A stretch of DNA of 64,000 nt from positions 62,001 through 126,000 of the forward strand of contig NZ_JMIW01000005.1 in NCBI RefSeq assembly GCF_000715015.1, given 5' to 3'. Shown here in pieces: positions 51,517-61,262 of this stretch (its first letter is position 1; each line of letters opens with the position of its first letter). The position numbers and the translations under genes were made by a program. The stretch comes from Erythrobacter longus (GTDB lineage Bacteria; Pseudomonadota; Alphaproteobacteria; Sphingomonadales; Sphingomonadaceae). Below the pieces are notes generated by a model that worked only from the letters and a program-made list of their open reading frames with translations, was not told the origin of the DNA and made no database searches.

Positions 51517-54288
51517 ATGACTGCACTACGCCAACGAATTCTAAGCGCCGCTGCGATTGCCGCAGTGGCGCTTAGCGCGTTTGCGTCTGGTGCGCCGGTT
51601 CATGCTCAAGCCAACAGCCGGGCCCAGGAAAGTGCTGCTAATCCAAGCGGCTGGCGGGCGAATGAGGATGATTATCTTCTCCTCCAGATGAAGATCAAAA
51701 ACTTCAGGCTGAGCTACGAAGTGCGCGGTTACCAAACCGACCGCGGCGTCTGCCTTGATTTGGCCGATGTGGTGCAATCACTCGACCTGCCGATCCGTAT
51801 CGACAAAAAGTCGCGCCGCGCAACTGGTTGGTTGTTTGCAGAAGATCAGGAAATCACGATTGATCGTTCCTCAAACACGGTACAAAAGGTGAACACAGGG
51901 CCGGCTCCGCTCGCCAACGACATCTATGATACGCCCGAAGGATGGTGCGTTGATACCAGAGCCCTTTCGCGTTGGTTTGGCGTCGATTTTACGCCGGATC
52001 TGTTCAACGCAGCGGTAAAGCTCGAGTCTGAGACCGAACTGCCCTTTATGCAGGCGATTGAACGCCGCAAACGGGCTGAACGTATCAGGCCAAGCAATGT
52101 GAGCTTTGATCTCTCGCAATACCCCTCTTCGAAAATGGAATATCGCAATTGGCGCACACCATCGGTTGATGTGGTTGCAGATGTGGAAGCGCGCAAAGAC
52201 AGCGGTCTTGCCGGGCGTGTCGAGTTCTTTGCAGCGGGCGAGGCGCTGGGGGCAAGCTATACCGCGCGGATCAGCACCGATAACCAGCTTCGGCCGCAAT
52301 CTGTGCGTGTGCGCGCCTATCGCAGCGATGTTGAAGGAGGCCTGCTTGGGCCGCTTGATGCAACCGATGTGGCGATTGGCGATGTTGAGACGGTTCCGGG
52401 CCGATTGGTGGGTCAGACGGCTGTTGGACGAGGCGCTTTTGTCACAAACCGGCCCCTTAACCAGACCTCGCGCTTTTCCACGACCGTCTTGCGCGGCACT
52501 TTGCCATCGGGCTGGGATGCAGAGCTGTATCGCAATGGCCAGTTGATCGCTTTCCAGGGTTCGCGCGACGATGGCCGTTACGAATTTATCGATATTGAAC
52601 TGTTCTTTGGTCGCAATGACTTTGAAGTCGTCCTGTATGGCCCACAAGGCCAGATCAGGCGCGATCGATCATCGGTCCCTGTGGGGGCCAGCCAGATTGA
52701 GCCTGGGCAGACCTATTATTGGGCCGGCGTGGTACAGGACAACCGCGACCTCATTCAGCTCGAACCCATAACCGTCAGACAGGCGCAACTTCCGCAAAAG
52801 TGGCGCTGGGGCACCGGGGTAGAGCGCGGTCTTAGCAAGCGGACCAGTGTGGGTTTCGGTGTTCACAATTTGTTCCGAAATGAGGCTCGGCATACCTATA
52901 CCGAGGCCACTCTCACGCACTCCTTATCCTTTGCGCAGGTCGAACTGGCCGCGGCACATGAGTTTGGAGGAGGGGTTGTGACCAATCTCAATACTCTGGG
53001 AAGGGTTGGAAACGTCAACTTTGGCGCCAACGCCCGGGTGTTCTTTGGCGATTTCGCAGGAGAATTTGCAGAAAACGACATCGCCTATCTGGGCGGTGTC
53101 AACTTCTCCACTTCCTTGCGAATGGGACGCCTATCCATCCCCATCCAAGGGGGTGTGACCCATGCCAAGCGCGACAATGGCGAATCGATCAACGGATTTA
53201 ACCTCATCACATCGATCGCCGCAGGTCGCCTGTCGCTGTCCGCTCAGCTTCGCCATGAACAAGACAGCGGCCGCCCGCAAAATGACAACACTGAGGTCAC
53301 TTTGATCGCTAACCGGCGTTGGCGCGACTTTCGAGTGCGCGGTAACGCCACATTCCGTGCAAATGGGCCCGACAAAGGCCTCGTATCTGCTACCGTGCGC
53401 GTGGAAACCGACATCGGCGAAGATGGCGCATTACAGGGAGACTTCGACTACAATTCTTCCAACAATGAGTATCGTTTGACTGCCGGTTATACGCACCGCT
53501 TTGAGGAGTTCTCTCTTCGCGGTGATGCGTTTGTCACCTCGCTTGGCGGGGTCGGTGCCGGGATCCAGGCAGCCTTTAGCCTTGGGCCTGATCCGATCTC
53601 AGGCGGAGTACGCGTCACCCATGCCAAGCTTGCGCGCAATGGTCAGGCCGCGGTTACCGTCTACCGCGATGACAATGGCAACGAGCGCCGCGATGCAGGG
53701 GAGCCCTTGCTCGAAAATATCATGGTCGAAGCCGGTCTTCGCAGCACCGATGCTGTCACAGGTGCAAACGGGCGGGCGATTGTCGATGAGTTAAGGCCAT
53801 TCCAACCCGTGTTGGTGGGCATTGATGAAAGCTCGCTTGAAGATCCTTTTCTAGCGCCATCAACCAAAGGCATCGTCGTGACCCCGCGGCCAGGTGTAGT
53901 GGCGCAGGTGGAACTCGCGATCTCTCCAACTGGCGAGATCGAGGGGTCGCTCTTGAGTGTGACCGGCACGGACCAATCGGGGGTGAGGCTGCAGCTGATC
54001 AATCAAAGGGGTGCGGTGCAAGCAGAGACAGTCAGCGAGTTTGACGGTTTCTTCCTGTTCCAGCGCGTGCCTTACGGAAAATATAGCCTGCGGATCTCTG
54101 AGGAAGCGGCCAATGCGCTTGATGTGAAACCAGCGCTTTCTCTCAAGGATGGCCGGTTTGTATTCACGATCAACCGCGAAGAGGATGTCATCCGCTTTGG
54201 GCCAGTGAAACTGATTTCCGCAGATGCGCCAGACCCGCCAACCTCTCGGCCAGCGGGTCCAGTTATTGCTGCAGCAAATGCTAAGTAA
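51517..54288 (+). CDS. Usher-like outer-membrane protein with C-terminal SD-type domains
   Basis: Protein of 923 residues. A signal peptide ends near residue 31 (GAPVHAQ-A). The N-terminal ~170 residues include a small domain with two cysteines (DRGVCLDLADVV and EGWCVDTRALS). Residues about 330-390 (LPSGWDAELYRNGQLIAFQGSRDDGRYEFIDIELFFGRNDFEVVLYGPQG) look like a fimbrial-usher middle domain. A beta-strand-rich barrel follows to about 690, then SD-like repeats starting TVYRDDNGNERRDAGEPL and a second beta domain (GVRLQLINQRGAVQAETVSEFDGFFLFQRVPYGKYSLRI). It is likely the outer-membrane pore and anchor for the DUF4402 subunit. It differs from classic PapC. Confidence 0.78.
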   Translation: MTALRQRILSAAAIAAVALSAFASGAPVHAQANSRAQESAANPSGWRANEDDYLLLQMKIKNFRLSYEVRGYQTDRGVCLDLADVVQSLDLPIRIDKKSRRATGWLFAEDQEITIDRSSNTVQKVNTGPAPLANDIYDTPEGWCVDTRALSRWFGVDFTPDLFNAAVKLESETELPFMQAIERRKRAERIRPSNVSFDLSQYPSSKMEYRNWRTPSVDVVADVEARKDSGLAGRVEFFAAGEALGASYTARISTDNQLRPQSVRVRAYRSDVEGGLLGPLDATDVAIGDVETVPGRLVGQTAVGRGAFVTNRPLNQTSRFSTTVLRGTLPSGWDAELYRNGQLIAFQGSRDDGRYEFIDIELFFGRNDFEVVLYGPQGQIRRDRSSVPVGASQIEPGQTYYWAGVVQDNRDLIQLEPITVRQAQLPQKWRWGTGVERGLSKRTSVGFGVHNLFRNEARHTYTEATLTHSLSFAQVELAAAHEFGGGVVTNLNTLGRVGNVNFGANARVFFGDFAGEFAENDIAYLGGVNFSTSLRMGRLSIPIQGGVTHAKRDNGESINGFNLITSIAAGRLSLSAQLRHEQDSGRPQNDNTEVTLIANRRWRDFRVRGNATFRANGPDKGLVSATVRVETDIGEDGALQGDFDYNSSNNEYRLTAGYTHRFEEFSLRGDAFVTSLGGVGAGIQAAFSLGPDPISGGVRVTHAKLARNGQAAVTVYRDDNGNERRDAGEPLLENIMVEAGLRSTDAVTGANGRAIVDELRPFQPVLVGIDESSLEDPFLAPSTKGIVVTPRPGVVAQVELAISPTGEIEGSLLSVTGTDQSGVRLQLINQRGAVQAETVSEFDGFFLFQRVPYGKYSLRISEEAANALDVKPALSLKDGRFVFTINREEDVIRFGPVKLISADAPDPPTSRPAGPVIAAANAK

Positions 54289-54306
54289 CCTGCCGAATAC
54301 TCAGCC

Positions 54307-55320
54307 TCAATTGCCCTTGATGTAGCGCGGCTGCCCTTTGATCGGAATTGGTGCGGGTTGGCGCACAGGTGGTGGCGGTGGCGGCGCAGGGATTGTCCGG
54401 CGCGCACCAGGAATGACCTCTTCGCGCACAGTCTCACGCACGATCACGCGCTGGCGTTGCTGGTATTCAACCGGCACATAAGTGATCTGCTGTGGTGGCT
54501 GATAATAATACTGCGGCTGCGCATAAGTGTATGCGGGAGCTGCATAAACAGGCGCTGCATAGACTGGAGCTGGCGCAGGAATAGTCCGCGATGCAATGCG
54601 CGTGCCGCCCGCTGCATATTGCGACAGGTAGGCGTCAAGCGCTGCCTCGCAGTCGTATTCGCCGCGATCATTGCGACCACCACCAATCAAACTGCCAAGA
54701 AGTGCGCCGCCGATACCGCCAGCGCCAACACCGATCAATGTACCGGCAAGACGCTCGCTATCCCACAACCGATTGCCAAGCACGCCGCCTGCAACCGCTC
54801 CAAGAAGACCGCCGATGATGCCGCCTTTTTTGCGGCCCCTGTGGCCGTCGGTGCGACGCTCACATTCTGCAATCCATTGTTCGCGCTGAAACACTTGAGC
54901 GCCTGGCGCATAGGATTGAGCGTAAACGGGTGCATAGCCCTGCGCATATCCCTGCGCATATCCAGGCGCATAGGCTTGGTTGGCAGGAATCTGGCCTTGT
55001 GGAAGCGGGGGAAGTTCAACCTCATACTCTTCCTGTGTCACATATTGCGCTGGCGCCTCAGCATAAGGAGCAGAGCGCGTGATCCGCCGTGTGCGCGTAA
55101 TCGTCTCCACCCCATCAGGGCCAATGCTTGTTTCTGGAAGGGAAGTCGCAGGCACAGGCGCGCTTTGCAATTCAAGCGGCAGGGTGCGCGTTTCCTCTAC
55201 ACTAAGCGGCTGAATATCAGGCATGAAGTCTTGAGCTGATGCCGCTGTTGGAGCCGCCATCGCAACGCTGGCCAGACCAATGCTGGTCAAAGTTGTGCGG
55301 GTAAGGGCAGTGAATGTCAT
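54307..55320 (-). CDS. Glycine-zipper 2TM-domain protein with Tyr/Ala/Pro repeats
   Basis: From ATG 55320 it has 337 residues with a signal peptide (MTFTALTRTTLTSIGLASVAMAAPTAASAQ). A YAxGYAQGY-type repeat occupies about 118-140. The glycine zipper GGIIGGLLGAVAGGVLGNRLWDSERLAGTLIGVGAGGIGGALLGSLIGGG is at about 165-215. A Tyr/Pro/Gln-rich C-terminal half follows, ending in PPPPPP and PIPIKGQPRYIKGN. Such proteins are envelope-associated. Convergent with the usher-like gene, 18 nt apart. Function unknown. Confidence 0.82.
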   Translation of the reverse strand: MTFTALTRTTLTSIGLASVAMAAPTAASAQDFMPDIQPLSVEETRTLPLELQSAPVPATSLPETSIGPDGVETITRTRRITRSAPYAEAPAQYVTQEEYEVELPPLPQGQIPANQAYAPGYAQGYAQGYAPVYAQSYAPGAQVFQREQWIAECERRTDGHRGRKKGGIIGGLLGAVAGGVLGNRLWDSERLAGTLIGVGAGGIGGALLGSLIGGGRNDRGEYDCEAALDAYLSQYAAGGTRIASRTIPAPAPVYAAPVYAAPAYTYAQPQYYYQPPQQITYVPVEYQQRQRVIVRETVREEVIPGARRTIPAPPPPPPVRQPAPIPIKGQPRYIKGN

Positions 55321-55493
55321 CTTGGGTCCCCTCTTTGCGCCAACCACGGGATCGCTGTCATGCGACTCGCGCTAACGCCTAAGAAAAATGCTTAGCAATT
55401 CCTTACCATTACGCCGAGTGGCCCGCCAAACAGCCTAACTCACTATGTCTCGAAACGGGGCGAAAGCGGACAGAAGTTCAACGGAGTGAGCGC

Positions 55494-55991
55494 TTAGATA
55501 CGGCTCCCTAGCATTGTTGCGAGGGCCTCAATCCCGTCTGCGTCTTCTTGTGTGAAGCGTGCTTTGGTGGGGCTATCCAGATCGATCACAGCAATTACCT
55601 TGCCCTCGCGCATTACCGGGACGACGAGCTCGGCCTGACTTGCTGCATCACAGGCGATGTGGCCGGGGAAGGCATGAACATCTTCGACAAGCTGTGTTTC
55701 GCCCGTCTTCGCAGCTGCACCGCACACGCCGATCCCGATCGGGATACGAATGCACGCGGGCCTTCCGGCAAATGGCCCAAGCACCAGTTCATCCTTGCCC
55801 GATGCATCCGCGCCCATGCGATAAAACCCTGACCAATTGAGGTCGGGTAAAAATTCCCACAGGAGCGCTGCAACATTGGCCATATTGGCAACCGCGTCGC
55901 TTTCGCCGTGTGTCAGCGCTTCGGCTGCATCGTGCAATTGGCGATAGATTTCTGTTTTGCCCAAGGCTGGATCTGGTTTGAAATCAAACAT
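55494..55991 (-). CDS. Free methionine-(R)-sulfoxide reductase (GAF domain)
   Basis: Protein of 165 residues in the fRMsr family: a single GAF domain with the catalytic cysteines in RPACIRIPIGIGVCGAAAKTG and GHIACDAAS. It repairs free methionine-R-sulfoxide in the cytosol, using thioredoxin. The motifs LNWSGFYRM and IAVIDLDSPTKARFTQED fit the family. A single gene divergent from the sugar dehydrogenase. Confidence 0.92.
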   Translation of the reverse strand: MFDFKPDPALGKTEIYRQLHDAAEALTHGESDAVANMANVAALLWEFLPDLNWSGFYRMGADASGKDELVLGPFAGRPACIRIPIGIGVCGAAAKTGETQLVEDVHAFPGHIACDAASQAELVVPVMREGKVIAVIDLDSPTKARFTQEDADGIEALATMLGSRI

Positions 55992-56133
55992 TGCGTGGGG
56001 CTTTCTAGAGTGTGTGGACGCTATTACGGAGGAGAGGGCTCATGGCAAGTGGGTGCCTTATGGCTGTTGTAGGTGTAGCATTGGGAGCGCTGCGCACTTG
56101 TGAGAGCCGCAGCGCTGCCTTATTGGGCTCGAC

Positions 56134-57621
56134 ATGGGAATTCTTCGCAAGACCGCAATCGGCACAATCGTTTTTCTGGTTATCGCAGGCGCAGGCCTGT
56201 TCTACCTTGCACAGGGCCAGACGGCCACATTGAGCGTGGACGAAGTGAGCGGAACCGACCCCGTATTGGTCGAACCGTCGCCCGAAAACTTCCCCACAGT
56301 AAAGATTGCAGAACCGGTGGGCTGGGCCGAGGGCGAGGCACCTTCGGGAGCAGATGGCCTTGCGGTCAATCGCTTTGCCGAAGGGCTCGATCACCCGCGC
56401 GTTTTGTATGCGCTTCCCAATGGCGATGTGCTGGTCACTTTGACACGGGCACCCGCACGTGAAGAGGGCAGCGATGATCGCGGCTTCTTCGATACCATTC
56501 GCGGCTGGGTTGCAGGCATCTTGTTTGCCCAAGCAGGCGCTGCTGGCGAATCGGCCAATGAACTCGTCCTTTTGCGCGATGCAGATGGAGATGGCGCGGC
56601 AGAGGTTAAACAAGTGCTGCTGAATGCAGACGATGGCCTCGATTCCCCTTCAGGCATAAGCTGGAACGATGGCAAGCTGTATGTCGCCAACCACAACTCT
56701 GTTCTGGCCTTCGATTACGAGCTTGGCGCGGATGCCACCTCTGGCGAAGCGGAGAAGATCCTCGATATGCCGGGTGGCGGCGGTCACTGGATGCGCAATA
56801 TCGAAGTCCACCCGGACGGCGACCGGCTCTATGTCGCGATTGGCTCTGTTTCAAACATTGGCGAACAGGGCATGGCAATCGAGGAAGGGCGCGCCGCGAT
56901 CTGGGAGTACAATATCGAAACTGGCTTTGTGCGACAATTCGCATCCGGCCTTCGCAACCCCAACGGTATGGATTTCAGCCCATGGTCGGGCGAGCTTTGG
57001 ACCACAGTGAACGAGCGCGATATGCTCGGCCCTGATCTTGTACCCGACTACCTGACCAATGTGCCTGTGGGCGCGCAATATGGTTGGCCGTGGCTCTATT
57101 ACAAAAACAATATCGACCGCCGGGTCGAGACGCGCATGCCCAATTTCCATATGGAGTATACGCGTTTTCCTGAGTTTGCGATGGGACCGCATGTTGCAGC
57201 CCTTGGCCTGGTTTTCACCGCTGAAGGCCACCGGATGGGCGATGCCTTTGCAAGCGGCGCATTTATCGCGCGCCATGGTTCATGGAATCGCAAACCGGCG
57301 GCGGGATATGACGTGGTTTATGTTGCCTTTGATCAGCGTGGCAATCCCCAAGGCAAGCCGGTGCCGGTTCTGACCGGGTTCCTCAATGAAAACGGTGCCA
57401 CGAGGGGTCGTCCCACATGGGTGGAATGGGCGAGCGACGGTTCGCTCCTGGTTTCAGACGATACGGCGGGCATTATCTGGCGAACCCTGGTTCCTGACAG
57501 CGCGCCGGGCGCCGGTATCACCAGGGTGACGGGTGAGCCGCTGCGTCCGTCGCGTGAGCTGGTCGATCCGCGGGCTCAGTTTGAAGAGGAATATCTGCGC
57601 CAAGAAGCGCAAGAGCAGTAG
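56134..57621 (+). CDS. PQQ-type sugar/sorbosone dehydrogenase-like protein, membrane-anchored
   Basis: Protein of 495 residues. The N-terminal hydrophobic segment (IGTIVFLVIAGAGLFYLAQG, about 8-27) is an anchor or uncleaved signal. The six-bladed beta-propeller has the family words AEGLDHPRVLYALPNGDVLVT, SPSGISWNDGKLYVANHNSVLAF, RQFASGLRNPNGMDFSPWSGELWTTVNERD and ARHGSWNRKPAAGYDVVYVAF. It resembles soluble glucose/sorbosone dehydrogenases; PQQ dependence and substrate are inferred only. No PQQ biosynthesis genes are in the window. Confidence 0.87.
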   Translation: MGILRKTAIGTIVFLVIAGAGLFYLAQGQTATLSVDEVSGTDPVLVEPSPENFPTVKIAEPVGWAEGEAPSGADGLAVNRFAEGLDHPRVLYALPNGDVLVTLTRAPAREEGSDDRGFFDTIRGWVAGILFAQAGAAGESANELVLLRDADGDGAAEVKQVLLNADDGLDSPSGISWNDGKLYVANHNSVLAFDYELGADATSGEAEKILDMPGGGGHWMRNIEVHPDGDRLYVAIGSVSNIGEQGMAIEEGRAAIWEYNIETGFVRQFASGLRNPNGMDFSPWSGELWTTVNERDMLGPDLVPDYLTNVPVGAQYGWPWLYYKNNIDRRVETRMPNFHMEYTRFPEFAMGPHVAALGLVFTAEGHRMGDAFASGAFIARHGSWNRKPAAGYDVVYVAFDQRGNPQGKPVPVLTGFLNENGATRGRPTWVEWASDGSLLVSDDTAGIIWRTLVPDSAPGAGITRVTGEPLRPSRELVDPRAQFEEEYLRQEAQEQ

Positions 57622-57646
57622 GCGTAGGAGCCCAAGCGAGTAAACG

Positions 57647-58486
57647 CTACACTCTCAAAGCAAGGCCAGCGCGCCCTGCGAGCTCGCACGCAAACTGGTA
57701 CGCCGTGCGGCCCGAGCGATTGCCGCGTTCTATTGCCCAGCTTTGCGCCTCAACCTCGTCAAAGGTGAGCCCGAGCGGTTCACAATACGACCGCACAATT
57801 GCAATGTAATCGGACTGGTCACATGGGTGGAAGGGCACGGTAAGCCCAAACCTGTCCGCCAGCGCCAAAGCGTTGTCGCGCTCGTCGCGTTCGTGCAGCT
57901 CGGTTGGCCGGGTTGCCTCTCGCTGGACGATGGCGCGCCGGTTGGATGTGACCGCTACCGCGATATTGCCAGGGCGGCCAAGCGCGCCTCCATCAAGCAG
58001 GCTGCGTAATGCGAGGTTGGCCTGCAAATCATTGTCGCCAAATCCAAGGTCATCGATGAAGAGGACAAACGCACGCGGCTGTTTGCCAAGCGTCTCTATC
58101 AGTTGAGGGATCGATGCAAATCCGCCAGCATCCACTTGAACAAGGGCAAGGGTCGCGCCCTCACTTTGCAGCGCGTTGACCGCTGCACGGATGAGCGCTG
58201 ACTTACCCATGCCGCGCGCGCCCCAAAGGAGCATGTCATGCGCCGCAACCCCTTTCGCAAGGCGAGAAAGATTGTCGCAAACAGCGCGTTTCTGTGCGTC
58301 AATTGCGCGCAAGTGTTCGAGGGGAAGCGCACTGAGCTCGCCAAGCCCATACGGCGCATCGCCCGTCCAGAGATAGGCTGGATGCGCGCCCCAATCTATC
58401 GGAGCGGCAGGCGCAGGGGCGATCCGCTCAAGGCTTGCAGCAATTCGCTCAAGAAGATCGCGTGGCAGATCTCGCTCCCCCGACAC
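57647..58486 (-). CDS. DUF815 ATP-binding protein
   Basis: Protein of 279 residues in the DUF815/AAA-type family: Walker A LLWGARGMGKSALIRAAV at about 84-101, Walker B VLFIDDLGFGDND near 140, then ALRSLLDGG and AVTSNRRAIVQREAT. It ends with the recurring RSGRTAYQFACELAGRAG pattern. The function is unknown; the fold suggests an ATP-driven remodelling enzyme. It starts just before the acyl-CoA dehydrogenase stop, with almost no gap, so the two are co-transcribed. Confidence 0.88.
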   Translation of the reverse strand: MSGERDLPRDLLERIAASLERIAPAPAAPIDWGAHPAYLWTGDAPYGLGELSALPLEHLRAIDAQKRAVCDNLSRLAKGVAAHDMLLWGARGMGKSALIRAAVNALQSEGATLALVQVDAGGFASIPQLIETLGKQPRAFVLFIDDLGFGDNDLQANLALRSLLDGGALGRPGNIAVAVTSNRRAIVQREATRPTELHERDERDNALALADRFGLTVPFHPCDQSDYIAIVRSYCEPLGLTFDEVEAQSWAIERGNRSGRTAYQFACELAGRAGLALRV

Positions 58487-60229
58487 TTAGCTCGCTAATG
58501 CCTCAGGTGAAAGCGTGTAAAGCCCCTCTGCCCCAGCGGTGGCGCTTGCTTTAAGGCCAGCGGCCTCAGGGACAATTCGGTCAAGGAAGAAGCGCGCCGT
58601 TACTGGCTTTGTTTCAAGCAAGGCGGGCGCGGCCCCGGCTGCGACTGCCTCAGCCTGTTTCATCAGCTGCCAGCCAGCAACTGCCACCGATGCCATCGTG
58701 CAGAACGGTACGCTTCCCGCAAGGCGATCATCGAGGCTCGCCTCATCACGCATCCACTGGGCAATCGCAGCGCAATCTTGCGCCAATACTGCCAGAGCAG
58801 GTTCGCCCGATGCATCGCGCGCAATATCGGCGAACAAAGCCAGGATCGCTTCGCCGCCTTCCATGCCCAGCTTGCGGGTCACAAGGTCAGCCGCCTGAAT
58901 GCCGTTCGTGCCTTCATAAATCGGAGCAATGCGCGAATCGCGCCAGTGCTGCGCTGCACCGGTTTCCTCAACAAAGCCCATGCCGCCGTGGATTTGCACA
59001 CCAATGCCAGCAACTTCGACGCCGACATCCGTGCCCCAGGCTTTGAGCAGCGGCACCAGAATCTCGGCCCGCGTTCTCGCCTCGCTATCGCCGAGGGTTC
59101 CGCGATCGACCTGACCTGCACAGTAATAGAGCAGCGCGCGAGCCCCTTCGGTCAGAGCCTTCATCCGCAAGATCATGCGGCGCACGTCGGGGTGTTCGAT
59201 AATCGCAACCGGCGTCTTGTCCGGCGATCCGGCACGCGCCGACTGCACGCGGTCTATCGCATACGCAATCGCCTGCTGCGTTGCCCGCTCCCCGATTTGC
59301 ACGCCCTGGTTGCCGACATTGATGCGCGCATTGTTCATCATCGTGAACATCGCCATGAGCCCGCGATTCTCAGCGCCCACCAACTCACCAATGCAATTGT
59401 CATTGTCGCCATAGGACATGACGCAAGTGGGCGAGGCGTTGATGCCAAGCTTATGCTCGAGGCTGACGGGGCGTAGATCGTTGTGAGGGCCAAGCGATCC
59501 ATCGGCATTCACATGATATTTTGGCACCACAAACAATGAAATCCCGCGCGTGCCCTCGGGCGCTCCAGGAAGGCGGGCAAGCACGAGGTGGATGATGTTT
59601 TCTGCCAGCGTGTGATCGCCCCATGTGATGTAGATCTTCTGACCCTTGATCTTGTATTTGCCCGCGTGTTCGCCGTCCGTGATTGGTTCAGCGGTAGAGC
59701 GCAGCGCGCCCACATCGCTTCCCGCAGCAGGCTCGGTCAGGTTCATCGTGCCTGACCATTTCCCGCTGATCAGGTCAGGCAGGTACATCGATTGCTGCGC
59801 TTCGTTGCCGTGGTGCTCCAACGCCTCAACCGCGCCGACTGACAGCATCGGGAGAAGGGAGAACGCCATATTGGCCGCGCCCAAATTTTCGAGCACATTG
59901 CAGGCAAGCGTGAAGGGCAGGCCCTGACCACCAAAATCGGTTGAGCTTCCGATGGAATTCCATCCCTGCTCGACATAGCCTTCGTAAGCTTCCTTGAACC
60001 CATCGGGCAGGCGTACAACGCCGTTTTCAAGTTTCGCGCCTTCCAGATCGCCGATACGGTTGAGCGGTGCAAATTCGCCAGCGGCAAATTGCCCGACCCC
60101 TTCGACGATTGCCTCGACCAGATCGCTTTCAGCGTGAGCAAACTTTTCGGAAGCAGCGAGCTGTTCAATCCCGGCGTTTACCCGAATGGCGAGCAATTGG
60201 TCTTGGGTGGGCGGTGTAAAAGGGGTCAC
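58487..60229 (-). CDS. Acyl-CoA dehydrogenase with C-terminal domain
   Basis: FAD enzyme of 580 residues that introduces a trans-2 double bond into acyl-CoA. Pattern GKWSGTMNLTEPAAGSDVGALRSTA is near 150-175, and ARIAPIYEGTNGIQAADLVTRKL is near 415. The extra N- and C-terminal regions match the large acyl-CoA dehydrogenase subfamily that includes 3-methylmercaptopropionyl-CoA dehydrogenase (DmdC). The substrate is not fixed by sequence. It precedes the DUF815 gene on the same strand and is divergent from the TsaC/Sua5 gene. Confidence 0.92.
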   Translation of the reverse strand: MTPFTPPTQDQLLAIRVNAGIEQLAASEKFAHAESDLVEAIVEGVGQFAAGEFAPLNRIGDLEGAKLENGVVRLPDGFKEAYEGYVEQGWNSIGSSTDFGGQGLPFTLACNVLENLGAANMAFSLLPMLSVGAVEALEHHGNEAQQSMYLPDLISGKWSGTMNLTEPAAGSDVGALRSTAEPITDGEHAGKYKIKGQKIYITWGDHTLAENIIHLVLARLPGAPEGTRGISLFVVPKYHVNADGSLGPHNDLRPVSLEHKLGINASPTCVMSYGDNDNCIGELVGAENRGLMAMFTMMNNARINVGNQGVQIGERATQQAIAYAIDRVQSARAGSPDKTPVAIIEHPDVRRMILRMKALTEGARALLYYCAGQVDRGTLGDSEARTRAEILVPLLKAWGTDVGVEVAGIGVQIHGGMGFVEETGAAQHWRDSRIAPIYEGTNGIQAADLVTRKLGMEGGEAILALFADIARDASGEPALAVLAQDCAAIAQWMRDEASLDDRLAGSVPFCTMASVAVAGWQLMKQAEAVAAGAAPALLETKPVTARFFLDRIVPEAAGLKASATAGAEGLYTLSPEALAS

Positions 60230-60313
60230 GCGGTTTGATCCTCTTAAGAGAAAGCTTGGCCCATCATGCGATGCGGGCTTGGAAATTCAGGCTATCAGAT
60301 ATAGCGCGAGCGG

Positions 60314-61261
60314 ATGGCCCGCAAGAACGTTACGGAACAGCTGCTCCCAAATGATGCAGGTCTTGCACGCGCGGCCGACATTCTTGTCGCCGGAGGCTTG
60401 GTCGCAGTGCCGACCGAGACGGTTTACGGCCTGGCGGCGCGTGCAGATTCGGCAGAAGCGGTTGCTGGCATTTACGCAGCGAAGGGCCGGCCAAGTTTCA
60501 ATCCGCTTATCGTCCATGTGAAAGATATCGAGCAGGCAGAAGCGCTCGCCCATTTCGATGCCCGCGCCCGCAAACTGGTGGAGCGGTTTTGGCCGGGACC
60601 ATTGACCCTCGTTCTCCCATTGCGCGCCAACGCCGGACTTACGCCTGCGGTGAGTGCAGGCCTGCCAACGATTGCGCTGCGCCAACCGGCACATCCCGCG
60701 ATGCGTGCCTTGCTGGAGCGGCTCGACTTCCCACTGGCAGCCCCGTCTGCCAATCGCAGCGAAGAGGTGAGCCCTACAAAGTCAGAGCACGTCATGGCGT
60801 CGCTGGGTGAGCGCTGTCCTGCGGTGATTTGTGGCGGAGCGACCGAGGCCGGTTTGGAGTCTACGATCGTTGCGCTTCGGGAAGATGGCGGCTGGAACCT
60901 CTTACGGCCCGGACCCGTCACCCGGGAAATGCTCGCAGATATTCTGGGACCCGAAGCCCTTGCGGCAACTTCGCGGATAGAATCGCCTGGCCAAACGGCT
61001 CGCCACTACTCCCCGGGCAAACCCTTGAGGATGAACGCCACAGAAGTTGCGCAAGACGAGTTTTGGATCGGCTTCGGGGTTTTGGATGGTGACTTTAACC
61101 TGTCACCGCAAAGCGATTTGAATGCCGCAGCCGCGCGTTTGTATGAAAGCCTGCATCTGGCGGGCGCTTCGGACAAGCCGCGTATTGCAGTCGCGCCTGT
61201 TCCCGAAGGCGGCGTGGGCCGTGCGATCAATGACAGGCTAAAGCGCGCGGCCAGCCGGTAG
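60314..61261 (+). CDS. L-threonylcarbamoyladenylate synthase, Sua5-type
   Basis: Protein of 315 residues that makes threonylcarbamoyl-AMP for the t6A37 modification of ANN-decoding tRNAs. The N-terminal YrdC domain has GLVAVPTETVYGLAARADSAEAVAGIYAAKGRPSFNPLIVHV and APSANRSEEVSPTKSEHV. The extra C-terminal ~90 residues form the Sua5 domain, and GQTARHYSPGKPL begins the linker. It is longer than the YrdC-only TsaC. Alone on the plus strand between two leftward units. Confidence 0.94.
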   Translation: MARKNVTEQLLPNDAGLARAADILVAGGLVAVPTETVYGLAARADSAEAVAGIYAAKGRPSFNPLIVHVKDIEQAEALAHFDARARKLVERFWPGPLTLVLPLRANAGLTPAVSAGLPTIALRQPAHPAMRALLERLDFPLAAPSANRSEEVSPTKSEHVMASLGERCPAVICGGATEAGLESTIVALREDGGWNLLRPGPVTREMLADILGPEALAATSRIESPGQTARHYSPGKPLRMNATEVAQDEFWIGFGVLDGDFNLSPQSDLNAAAARLYESLHLAGASDKPRIAVAPVPEGGVGRAINDRLKRAASR

Positions 61262-61262
61262 T

